NCBI GenBank assembly: GCA_026128865.1
Contig: JAHCJE010000008.1
Location: 1-48,894 of the forward strand
DNA: 48,894 bases
Reading direction: 5' to 3'
Source of the DNA: Phycisphaeraceae bacterium
GTDB lineage: Bacteria; Planctomycetota; Phycisphaerae; Phycisphaerales; UBA1924
The notes beneath the pieces were generated by a model that had not been told where the DNA came from, did no database searches, and saw nothing but the letters and a program-made list of their open reading frames with translations. The position numbers and the translations under genes are program-made. Positions within the stretch are counted from its first letter, which is position 1. Each line of letters begins with the position of its first letter. Below, piece by piece: positions 17,546-26,600 of this stretch.

Positions 17546-20500
17546 TTAGTGCGGCCAGTCCTCGGATGAAGGCCAGCGATCCGGTCCCGGGATCGCGCGG
17601 TTCGGACGCAGACAAATCCAGCATCGTACGATCGCGCCGTCCGATGCGCGCCGGGCGGGAACAGCGACCCTCCACACACCGGCGAGATCACCCCCCCGAA
17701 TCGGCTCCCCTCCCCAGACGAGCAGGGCTGCGAGCGCGGTCCATGGCGCGTCCAGCGTAGCGGTGGCCACCACAGGTGCGTCGTCGTCCTCATTCTGAAA
17801 GTAGCGGATCTCGAGAGGAGCAGGCCCCGGTGAGGCTATTCCGCGCACGGCCGGGACAGGCTGGGCAGGCGAAACCGGGAACCGCGTGGTCCGGCCGTCC
17901 GCCCCCCGCAAGGGGATGCCCAACTCCCAGACACCGAAGCGGGAGAACACCGCGGCGTCGCCGTGCAGTTCCGCCGGGAGCGCGATCACGTCGAACTCGA
18001 GCGGGTCTTCGTCGTCGTGCAACGCAGCGAGCACCATCTCGATTCGCTCGAACCATGCGAGACCGCCCGGACCAGGAACAGAGACCCCGCCGCGCAATCG
18101 TGTGAGTTCCGCGTCGATCGACTGGTCGTTGGTGCGCGCTCCTTCGCCAATCGTCCGCCCGGGCTGACCGTCGGGGGGCATCGCCGCGAGCGCGGCGCGA
18201 ACTTCCCGGGATGCACGCGCGGCATCGGCGAAGCGTGCAACATCGAGCGTTCGTGCTTCGTCGCGGCAGAGCGGGATGCCGCGCGCCGCGATGAGCGTGT
18301 CAATCGATGCCTGCGCCGAGCCACGAGAGGACTCCGCCAGGGCACGCAACGCACCCTTGAACACGCCGAACCAGTACCCCCCCGAACGATGGGCGTTCTC
18401 GACCATGAGAGCGCGCGAAAACTCGCCAGGCTCCATTGCCAGCACGGTTTCACGGGCACGAGACGGATCCTCCCCGAGCGCTCTCCAGGCTCGCAACGCG
18501 GCATCGGCCCGGCGTCTCGCTTCGGCGCCTGCCAACGACTCCCGCTCCGCGACGGCACGGGCGACCGTGTCGCGCGCACGCGCGCCGACCGCCTCTTCGA
18601 CCCACGACGGAAGAACGGAGAGCGCGGACTCGACGGCGCGCCACGCCGCTTCGGCGGCGTCGCAGACAGCGTCGGTGGCAAGCGAGGCGAGCGCCGACTG
18701 CACCCCGGCCCAGGATACATGGCCTCGGAACGCCGGCTTCAACTCCCCTGGGACGACGCCCGCCCAGTATTCGACATACTCCGCGGCATACCGCGAAGCC
18801 TCTTCCGACAGTTCCTGCGCTTGCAGCGTCATGACTTCGCCATCGAGCAGGAGTCCGCCATCGGACTTGACGAGGGCGCCAACAACACCCACGGTCTCGA
18901 AGAGCCGGGCAGCGGAGGCCGGATGAAAGCGCTCGTCGAACCGGCCGCCGTTGAGCAGCGTGAGCGGCACGTCAGGGCGCGCCATCGGATCGAACTCCCC
19001 GGCGCCATGCGCGACGAACTCGACGAGACGGGGCGCTCCCCCTCGAACGCTCGACAAAAAACCCTGGACGGCGGCGTGGCGTTGTCGCCTGCCCGCTGCC
19101 TCGACGAGCGAGAAGAGCCCAGACTCCATCTCACCCGTCGATGCCGCCGCGATCGTGCTGCGCGCTTCGGCCACTCCCCGGTCGATCGCGGCGAGCCGTG
19201 CGCGAAGATCGTCATCCGCCTCGGACCCCACTGCGGTCAACAGTCGCCGGACGCCTTCGACGGCTTCTTTGCGGCGAAGGAACGCCGCTTGCCCGTCCCC
19301 TCCTCGTTCGAGTTGCCTGTCGCCGAGCTGCGCGAGATCACGCACGATCGCGCGGACACGCCGTTCACTTTCGGACACGACGCTCTCACGCCCTGAGGCG
19401 ACAACGCCCTTGATCGAGGCGAGGGCAGGAACGTCGCCGAACTCGGACTCGAGCAGTACGAAGGCTCGCAACGCGTGCTCACGCAACTCTCGAGCGGCAG
19501 CGTCAACCCGCGGCTGGAGCCGGTCGGTTCCCGTCACGCCGAGCGCGTTGAGCGAACGCTCTACGTCGGCCGCTGCCGCCGAGTGCCTCACCGCAAGAGC
19601 GGACCAATCGGCCGCGGCGCGATCGTACTCGGACACTGTGGCGGCGCGGATGACCGCATCGGCGGCGATCAGGTCGCGTTCCGCAGCGTTGAGATCGGCG
19701 AGGGCACGCACCAGCGCCTCGATCTCGCCGATCCCTCCCGTGTCCGCACGGGTCTGCCAGAAACGAACGAACTCGTTGGCGCCGTGGCCCAGCGCTCGAA
19801 GCCCTTCGGGCGTTCCACACCCGAGCGAGGGCGGGGGCCATGCCGCACCCCCCCCTTCCGCCTTGTACAGCCACTCAAGCCCTCCGAAGAGCGCGGGCGC
19901 GGCACGCGATGCCCTCTCGGCTCCTTCATCGTCGCCGAGGAGGGCGTATCGCATCAGGACCGCGAGGTTTGGCCCATCCCCCCACAACCCTCCCCGTGCG
20001 TGGGCGACCTCCATCCGGCTCAACTCCACCAGCGCAGCCGTCGAAGCGTCGCTCCATGTGTCGGCGCGGTCTCGGGCGAGTCGCGCTCGGGCAGCGGAGA
20101 CGATGGGACGAACGACGCCAATCTCGACGACGGCGGCGAAGGCACGGCGCCGCATCGCGTCAAGGTCCCCGAAGCCCCCGGCGATCGGCGCAAAGACGGC
20201 GGGGATGCGCACCGCGTCCTCCACCCACGGCCTGACATCGACGGGAAACGCGGCGATAGTGGTCTCCACCGGCCCGAGACGGAGTTCTCGATCACCCTCG
20301 TACACGAAACCCTGCCGACCTCCGATGCGCTCGGCGATGAGCGAGACCGGTGCACGATCGCTCTCGGGAACAAACTCTCTCCTGATCGCGGACCACAGGC
20401 GCTGGTGCCCGTCGATGGAAGCCTTGAACTGCTGGCCTGCAAACCACGTTGCGCCGATGGCGATGACCGCGGCTGCAAGCCCCGAGCCGAGCACCATGGC

Positions 20501-21874
20501 CTTCCGCGTGCGTTGCTGACGCTGGACGTCCGTCGCGCGGGTGACGAGGCCCCTCTCACGGAACACCTTCCGGAGGAAGAGCTCTCGGAGGAAATAGGAT
20601 CTGTCCTTCTTCCAGACCCGCCCTTCGGGAAGCCGGTCCACGGGCACGCCCAGCGCCTCAGCCAGATCCGCGTCCAGGGCTGAACCGTCGCGCATCGCGG
20701 ACGTGAAGTAGACGCCGCGCAGAAACGGCGGCTCTCCCCACACCCCCGAGACGAAGATCGCTTCGAGGTACCGTCTGAGCCTCGGCGCCAGTTGCACGAG
20801 CGCGTCGGGGAACGCGTAGAGGGCATCGACCTGATCGAACCGGCGCGCGGAGGCGTCCTCCGTGTGAACAGGGTCGAGCAACAACCCGAGCCGGCGACGG
20901 CGCATCCAGGCGCGAAGATCCGACAGCAGGGTCTCGATCGAGTTCGGGTCGAACGGCTCGCCGAGCGGCGAGGGGTTCGACCAGCCGAGAATCTGGTGCT
21001 GGAGGGCAGGATCCTTGATCGAGTCGAAGAACTCTCTGAACCCGTTGATCAGGTCCGCCTTGGTGATGAGGAGGAAGACCGGGAACCGCACCCCCAACGC
21101 GCGCTGGATGACGTTCAACTGCGTCGCGATGCGTTCGGCCTTGTGCGCGATTTCCTCCGGAGAGTCCTTGATGAGGCTGTCCGCCGGCAGGACCAGGAGC
21201 AGCCCGTTGATCGGACAGTTCGGGCGCGCCGTGCGCAACAACTTGAGGAACTCGGTCCACTCGCTGCCTGTGCCCGGCTCGACATCCTCGAAGATCAGGC
21301 GACCCGCCGTGTCGAGGATGACGGCCTGGCTCGTAAACCACCAGTTCATGTTCAGCGTGCCGCCGGTCCCTTGGAGGGTGTTCTGCAGTCCCGGTGGAAA
21401 GCCGACCCCCGAGTGTCGGATGGCCTCGGTCTTGCCCGACCCAGGCTCGCCCACAAGGAGGTACCAAGGCACCGAGTAGAGATCCTTGCCGTTCTGCCGG
21501 AAGACCTCGACGCCCTCTTCGAAGCGCTTCCGGATGTCGTCGAGGCGCGCCCGGCGCGCCGCGTCCGCGCCCACGCGCGGTGTCACCGCCGCGGCGTCAC
21601 GGAGCCTGCGCTCGAACGGCTTGCTCTTGCGACGTTCCGCCCACCCGACAACCGCCCGGTAGACGAGGAGCATCAGGCCGAAGGCCAAAGCGAGCGCGGG
21701 AACTGCGAGGAGCCCCTTCGTGCCCACCAGAACGAAGAGAACGCCGCTCATCCCACCCACGATGGCGATGGTGATGCCGATCTTGAGTGGAAGCGTGCTC
21801 GAACTGGCGGCGGGAGACGCCGATCGCGCCTTGGCGTTCGTGCCCTTGCCCTTTCGTGCGTTCGGAGTTGCCAT
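17546..21874 (-). CDS. tssM: Type VI secretion membrane-complex protein TssM (IcmF family)
   Basis: At 1,442 residues this is slightly longer than typical TssM. Two transmembrane helices lie at about 31-50 and 54-72 and a third at about 461-480, so the 75-460 portion is cytoplasmic and the last 960 residues periplasmic, the standard IcmF topology. The cytoplasmic domain is an intact P-loop NTPase: Walker A GEPGSGKT at 142-149, DTAGR at 188-192 and TKAD at 271-274. The periplasmic part is helix-rich and ends in a beta-rich region. With TssL and usually TssJ it forms the envelope-spanning channel anchor. It sits 6 bp after tssL, consistent with translational coupling. Confidence 0.95.
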   Translation of the reverse strand: MATPNARKGKGTNAKARSASPAASSSTLPLKIGITIAIVGGMSGVLFVLVGTKGLLAVPALALAFGLMLLVYRAVVGWAERRKSKPFERRLRDAAAVTPRVGADAARRARLDDIRKRFEEGVEVFRQNGKDLYSVPWYLLVGEPGSGKTEAIRHSGVGFPPGLQNTLQGTGGTLNMNWWFTSQAVILDTAGRLIFEDVEPGTGSEWTEFLKLLRTARPNCPINGLLLVLPADSLIKDSPEEIAHKAERIATQLNVIQRALGVRFPVFLLITKADLINGFREFFDSIKDPALQHQILGWSNPSPLGEPFDPNSIETLLSDLRAWMRRRRLGLLLDPVHTEDASARRFDQVDALYAFPDALVQLAPRLRRYLEAIFVSGVWGEPPFLRGVYFTSAMRDGSALDADLAEALGVPVDRLPEGRVWKKDRSYFLRELFLRKVFRERGLVTRATDVQRQQRTRKAMVLGSGLAAAVIAIGATWFAGQQFKASIDGHQRLWSAIRREFVPESDRAPVSLIAERIGGRQGFVYEGDRELRLGPVETTIAAFPVDVRPWVEDAVRIPAVFAPIAGGFGDLDAMRRRAFAAVVEIGVVRPIVSAARARLARDRADTWSDASTAALVELSRMEVAHARGGLWGDGPNLAVLMRYALLGDDEGAERASRAAPALFGGLEWLYKAEGGGAAWPPPSLGCGTPEGLRALGHGANEFVRFWQTRADTGGIGEIEALVRALADLNAAERDLIAADAVIRAATVSEYDRAAADWSALAVRHSAAAADVERSLNALGVTGTDRLQPRVDAAARELREHALRAFVLLESEFGDVPALASIKGVVASGRESVVSESERRVRAIVRDLAQLGDRQLERGGDGQAAFLRRKEAVEGVRRLLTAVGSEADDDLRARLAAIDRGVAEARSTIAAASTGEMESGLFSLVEAAGRRQRHAAVQGFLSSVRGGAPRLVEFVAHGAGEFDPMARPDVPLTLLNGGRFDERFHPASAARLFETVGVVGALVKSDGGLLLDGEVMTLQAQELSEEASRYAAEYVEYWAGVVPGELKPAFRGHVSWAGVQSALASLATDAVCDAAEAAWRAVESALSVLPSWVEEAVGARARDTVARAVAERESLAGAEARRRADAALRAWRALGEDPSRARETVLAMEPGEFSRALMVENAHRSGGYWFGVFKGALRALAESSRGSAQASIDTLIAARGIPLCRDEARTLDVARFADAARASREVRAALAAMPPDGQPGRTIGEGARTNDQSIDAELTRLRGGVSVPGPGGLAWFERIEMVLAALHDDEDPLEFDVIALPAELHGDAAVFSRFGVWELGIPLRGADGRTTRFPVSPAQPVPAVRGIASPGPAPLEIRYFQNEDDDAPVVATATLDAPWTALAALLVWGGEPIRGGDLAGVWRVAVPARRASDGAIVRCWICLRPNRAIPGPDRWPSSEDWPH

Positions 21875-21880
21875 TCGCTT

Positions 21881-22585
21881 CTATTCCCCGCCGGACCGTT
21901 GCGAGCCGGCGGCAGATGCCTCCGCGGCGGTGATCGCCGTGAGTGATTCACGCAGGTCCCGTGTCCCGCTGACATAGAGGTAGCCGTTGATGAAAAACAG
22001 CGCGACGATCAGCCCCGCGAGCACGACAACGATCGCCAGCACGGACCTGCCCGCCGGCTGCACCAGGTCCGTCGTGTCGACGTGCTCGTAGGCTTCCGGA
22101 CAGACTGCCGAAGCGGGGTCTGCGTCCATTTCCGAGCGCAACTTCGCGGAGACCTCGACCATGAGGCGGCGGAGTTCGTCGGGGGAGCGTCCACCGCTGA
22201 AGCCCAGCCCGAGGCAGGTGTAGAGGACGCCGAGCCGCTCGTTGCCATACGGCCCCTTGTCGCGGAGCGCTTCCTCGACGAGCACGCCGAAGACCCGGCC
22301 TGCGTTGGGGTCCGAGAGCGTTCCGCCAATCGGCTCCCAGGCGGACGCGAAAGGAAGCTCGCTGCCGCGGATCGCCTCGTCGGCGAAGAAGATCAGTGCC
22401 GGCTCGATCCGGTCATATTCTGTAGCGAGCGGGCCGAGGCGGAGCGCGCGGCCTCGCATGTCAGAGAGCAGTGCGTGCAGGTCCGCCCGAACCGACGACT
22501 CGTCCTGGGGCGCGCCCTTGCGCGCCGACCGGTTCAAGCGGCAGACGTACTGAAAGTACGGTTCCGTGAGTTCGAGCAGTTTCAT
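21881..22585 (-). CDS. tssL: Type VI secretion membrane-complex protein TssL (DotU/IcmH family)
   Basis: The 234-residue protein has a helical cytoplasmic domain and one C-terminal membrane helix at about 181-200, the tail-anchored topology of TssL. Family hallmarks are the N-terminal LTEPYFQYVCRLNR, EPALIFFADEAI near 61-72, and LYTCLGLGFSGGR at 121-133, matching the DotU signature. There is no peptidoglycan-binding OmpA extension after the membrane helix. Its start overlaps the stop of the preceding gene by 4 bp (ATGA), and tssM follows 6 bp later, so the three are surely one transcript. It partners TssM in the inner-membrane base. Confidence 0.93.
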   Translation of the reverse strand: MKLLELTEPYFQYVCRLNRSARKGAPQDESSVRADLHALLSDMRGRALRLGPLATEYDRIEPALIFFADEAIRGSELPFASAWEPIGGTLSDPNAGRVFGVLVEEALRDKGPYGNERLGVLYTCLGLGFSGGRSPDELRRLMVEVSAKLRSEMDADPASAVCPEAYEHVDTTDLVQPAGRSVLAIVVVLAGLIVALFFINGYLYVSGTRDLRESLTAITAAEASAAGSQRSGGE

Positions 22586-23148
22586 GCCTCTGCGCCGCCT
22601 GGCGCGGCCGGACGGCGCACGCCACCTTCGAGCATCGCCTCGACGTACTCCGACATCGCGGAGAGCATCGACGCTTCCAACAGATCCTCGTCATAGTCGC
22701 CCGCGAGTTCGCGGTAGCGTCGCCAGCAGGCGCCGTCGCGACCGACCCCGCGGGCCGTGACTCCGTCCTCGACCATCTCGGGGGAGAGTCGGCCAAGTTC
22801 ACGGTGCGCAAAGTGCCCGACCTGCGACACGGAAGTCAGCATCGCTGAGATCAGCAGTCGGAGTCGTTCGAGGTCGGCTTCCGCGTTGTCGCCACGGCCG
22901 GCGCAGTACGTCGCCATCGCTTCTGAGAGCGAGCCGACACGCCGGACCTGGCTCCGCGGGGCGATCTTCTTCCACGTCCCCCACGCGATCTGGTCCAGCC
23001 CGAGAGCAATCCGTGTCAGAACTGCGGCCAGAGCGATGGCACGCTCGGGGCGAACCTCGACGCCAGGTCCGAGTCTCGCCGCCTCCCGAAAGGACGCGAG
23101 CGCACGCTCCATCGCATCGGCGCCGCGATCAGGGTGTGACTCACTCAT
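22582..23148 (-). CDS. Small helical T6SS-associated protein, possibly like the C-terminal domain of TagH-type FHA proteins
   Basis: The 188-residue product is soluble and all-helical, with no signal peptide or membrane segment. Notable segments are IALGLDQIAWGTWKKIAPRS (about 47-66) and VGHFAHRELGRLSPEMVED (about 114-132). These recall the helical domain that follows FHA domains in T6SS TagH/Fha proteins, but no FHA domain is present, so the resemblance is tentative. It is translationally coupled to tssL by a 4-bp overlap, which makes a T6SS role likely. It may be a stand-alone cytoplasmic accessory of the membrane complex. Confidence is high that it is a gene and low on the family. Confidence 0.8.
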   Translation of the reverse strand: MSESHPDRGADAMERALASFREAARLGPGVEVRPERAIALAAVLTRIALGLDQIAWGTWKKIAPRSQVRRVGSLSEAMATYCAGRGDNAEADLERLRLLISAMLTSVSQVGHFAHRELGRLSPEMVEDGVTARGVGRDGACWRRYRELAGDYDEDLLEASMLSAMSEYVEAMLEGGVRRPAAPGGAEA

Positions 23149-23405
23149 AGGGTGCTCCCTCGGGGGCGTCCCCCGGCCCGGCCATCATACGGATCGCACC
23201 GGGACGGGTCCGAGAGGCTCCGATGCCGGAGGGGTCGTGCGGGTTGTGCCGCCTCCGCGGCCAACGTGCCGTCGTACCCGGGAGTCGCGGTGCGATCGCC
23301 GCGAGCCGGGGAAGCCCGCATCCGATTGACAGGATGACAACCCCGTCACCGGACGGCCCAGAAACGGCGCGGCTCCCTCCTGCAACATTCTCTCCGGAGC
23401 AGCCC

Positions 23406-23624
23406 ATGAAGCGCCCCACCCGTCCCCTTGCTCTCGCAGTCCTGGTCGCCTCGCTCGCCACGGTCGGCTGCTCGGCGCCGACGCAGTCTTCCTCGCGCGC
23501 GTCTGCGTCGTCCCACCAGCACGCGCGGGCGTCGCTCGGCGCGGGCGACTCGCTGGGCGGCGCGATCTTCAGCACTCGCTCCAGGACCGAGAGCCGCCTG
23601 GCCACGGCACGTGTCGGCGACTGA
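23406..23624 (+). CDS. Small predicted lipoprotein
   Basis: The 72-residue ORF starts at an ATG with GGAG seven bases upstream. It begins MKRPTRPLALAVLVASLATVGCSAP, a signal peptide with a lipobox-like TVGC at about 19-22, followed by a Ser/Ala/His-rich tail without recognisable domain. It lies on the strand opposite to the T6SS genes, in the only gap of that cluster, and converges on the pseudokinase gene (15 bp between ends). It is too short to be TssJ. A TTGACA hexamer lies at 23326-23331 but lacks a good -10 partner. The signal and RBS support a real gene; the function is unknown. Confidence 0.6.
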   Translation: MKRPTRPLALAVLVASLATVGCSAPTQSSSRASASSHQHARASLGAGDSLGGAIFSTRSRTESRLATARVGD

Positions 23625-23639
23625 CGCCGCCGAAGCCCA

Positions 23640-26600
23640 TCAGCCGCCGAGGTCAAGCCCGATGTCGCGCAGGGCATCCGCCACCTGGCGACCGAGGTGG
23701 ATTCTCGCGTCTCCCGCGCTGAACACGAGCCTGAAGCCGACGTCGGCGAAGGTCGCATCGGCGACTTGTCGCGCGGGAATCTCGTACGCGCGGTCGAGCG
23801 CCAACTCCGGGGGCGAGAGCGCGGACCCGCCGATCACGCCGTAGCGTGCGTTCGCACCGGGAATAGAGACGAACTCGGCAACGTTCCCGATCATGTTCTT
23901 GAGGACTCTCCCCGCCCCGCGGTTGACGGGCTGGAACCACAGCACGCCGTCGTTCCCTTCGTGAAACGCCGCCTCCGCGCTGCGCGAGACCTGCACACCC
24001 TCCGGCATGAACACCCCGTCGTCGGGGTAGCGGAAGTTGATGCGCACGGCGCCTGCCGCCTGCTTCTCGGCGATGATCCTCGCGACGTGGTCACGCTGCG
24101 CCGCGAAGGTCTCATCCCGAACGTTCCAGCCGGTGGTGTCGGAATCCTCATAGAGTCGCAGCGCCCGGACCCACTCCGCCTCGGTCGGAAGACGGCAGTT
24201 CAGGGTCTCCGCGAAACGCTCCGCGCCGTGCGCGGTGACGTGCTGAATCGGGTGCAGATCGGACGTTCTGTGCTCGGGCGCGATCCGGAGCGGATCGCGC
24301 GGGTCTCGCAGCGACGGCGCGTACTGAGGCGTCGCCGCGGAAGCCTCCACGTTCGCGGGGAGCCAGTCGTCGCGCTGGCCTTCGATGCCCCTGCGACGGC
24401 CAAGCCCGTTGCGCAACTGCGTCGGCCAGAGCCAGACACGCGGGCCTGACCAGACGTCGTTGTTCTGGAACGCTGACGGAACGAGAGCCGGCGCAACCTC
24501 CATCCACTGCTCCGCCGTGAGCCACGACTGCATCAGTGCGAGCGACACCTCCTCCGTGGCGACGTAGATCGTCTCGGGGCCGGCGCCGTCGACGCGCACG
24601 AACTCCATCCTTCGGACCTGCGTCGGCGCCCGGGTGCGGCGCTCGCCACGCCACTCATAAACGACTCGCAGGTCGTCATCATCCGCGATGGGGAACCAAC
24701 CGTTCACGCCCGGACCAACCTCGGAGAACTTCACGCGGCCTGGCCCGGCACGCCAGTCCGCGACAATGCCCGCGAAGCCGTCCGCAACCCTTGCCCACGG
24801 GCCCACCTCGGGAAGCCCCCGAACCTGGGTGATAAACTCAGCGACCGCCTGTTCAACCTCCGACTCGGGGCGCGAGGTGACCGCCGCGGATCGCAGCCCG
24901 AGCAACGCGAGGTTGTACCGAAGGCGAGGCTCGAGACGTGTCGCATCTACGCCGAAACGCTCGATCTCAGCAACGCAGGCAAGGAACTCCTCTTGGGTCC
25001 GCGCGGCCTCAGCGGCCCGCGCCCACCTCGACTGCCCTTCCGATGCAAGAGTTGCCTCGAGTCGAGATCGACGTTCCTCATCGCGCAACGCCGCGAGAGA
25101 AGCACGCAGGCGGTCGCGTGCAACCACTTCCTCTCGGAGTTCGACCGCATTCCCGGGCCAGCCAGGGGCGTCGAATCCGCCAAGTCGGAGCCATGCCGCG
25201 TATGAAGCGGCAGGCGAGCGACCTCCCTCTCGCGCGATGCGGCTCAGAACGGCGCGATCGCTCGAACGGCCGATCCCGTCGAGTTCCTCGAACCACCCGA
25301 GCAACTCTTCGAAGGTACGAGGCCCGTTCACCTCGGAGAACTCCGGACGCGCGGCGCAGCGTTCGACAAGGGACCGCGGCGTCCCCCCGTCCGGCAACGG
25401 ATCGCCTGGCAGCAGCAGGCCTTCGACGGCACGTTGTGCGCTCATCATGTCGGCGAAGATGCCGCGAACGGCGGCAACCCACTCCGTCGACGCCGCAGCC
25501 GCCTCGCGAGCCACGGCGAGCATCGCGTCCGGATTCGTGTAGGCGCCGTTCTCCCAGCGCGCGGCCCTCAGCGCAGGCTCAGCCGCGCTCCCTTGCCTGC
25601 GGAGCAACGCTTCGCGGAGAGGTGCCGCGGCATAGATCAGCGCCTCGGGCGCCCCGAGGTCCACGCTCGAAACGGCGGCTTCAACAAGCCCCCGCAGCAC
25701 CGATTCCATCGACCCCATCCTCGCACGAAGCAGCGAGTAGTCCCTTGTCGAGTCGTAAGCAGCGAACAGGTCGTCGCGCCGCAACCCCCACTCGGCATCC
25801 AGCGCGGCGTTGCCGAGCGGTGAGGTCGCCCCTCGAACCCGCTGCACCCACGCCCGCTCTCGCGACGCGATCTCCGCGAACAGCTCCGCGGAGTCTCGTT
25901 CAAGGGCGTTCAGTTCCGCCGAAACCTCCCCAGCGAGCGCGACGACCCGCTCGCGCGTGAACGCGTTCCATGCCATCGACTCCGCCTCCAGCGCACGACC
26001 TCGAACCGCTTCAGAACGGGCGGCCACGCTCTGAATCCTTGCCCGTAACGCTTCGTCCGTGTCGGGTGAGTCTGCCGCTCGCGTGAGGCCGTCGGACACG
26101 CGGTCGATCCGATCGCCCGCGCCCCAGGCATGAACAGGGTTCGACAGCACGGGCAGCCGCCGGAACGACTCGCGCGAGACTTCGTCGAGCAGCCGCGTGA
26201 AGAACTCGATGTCCGCCTCGACCGACCCCGCTCGCAGTGCCCGAAGCGACTCGGCGTGCTCGACGAACGCACCCGAATCCACACGCTGCCAATCCGTCGC
26301 CACGAACACCGCGATCCTGTCGGCAACCAAGGCGTACTCGCCCAACGTCTCGCCGAGCGTACGCAGCGCGTCCTCGGCCTCGGCGGCCGCGGTGAGCGCC
26401 GCGTGCGCCGAGGAGCCGAAGAGCACAAAGCCCTCTGCCCCGGTTGAATCCGCCGCGGTTGAGCCGGCCTCGATCCGAGAGAGCCGTCTGGAGATTTCCG
26501 ACGGGAGTGACGCCGCGGCAAGACCCCGATCGATCCGCTCCGCCAAACCAGGGCCAGGCGCCTCCCGCAACTCGGAAGCAAGGTCGCGGACCTCCGCCGC

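Noticed and set aside
23406-23624. The small lipoprotein as TssJ
   Set aside because: With about 50 residues after the lipobox it cannot form the TssJ beta-sandwich.
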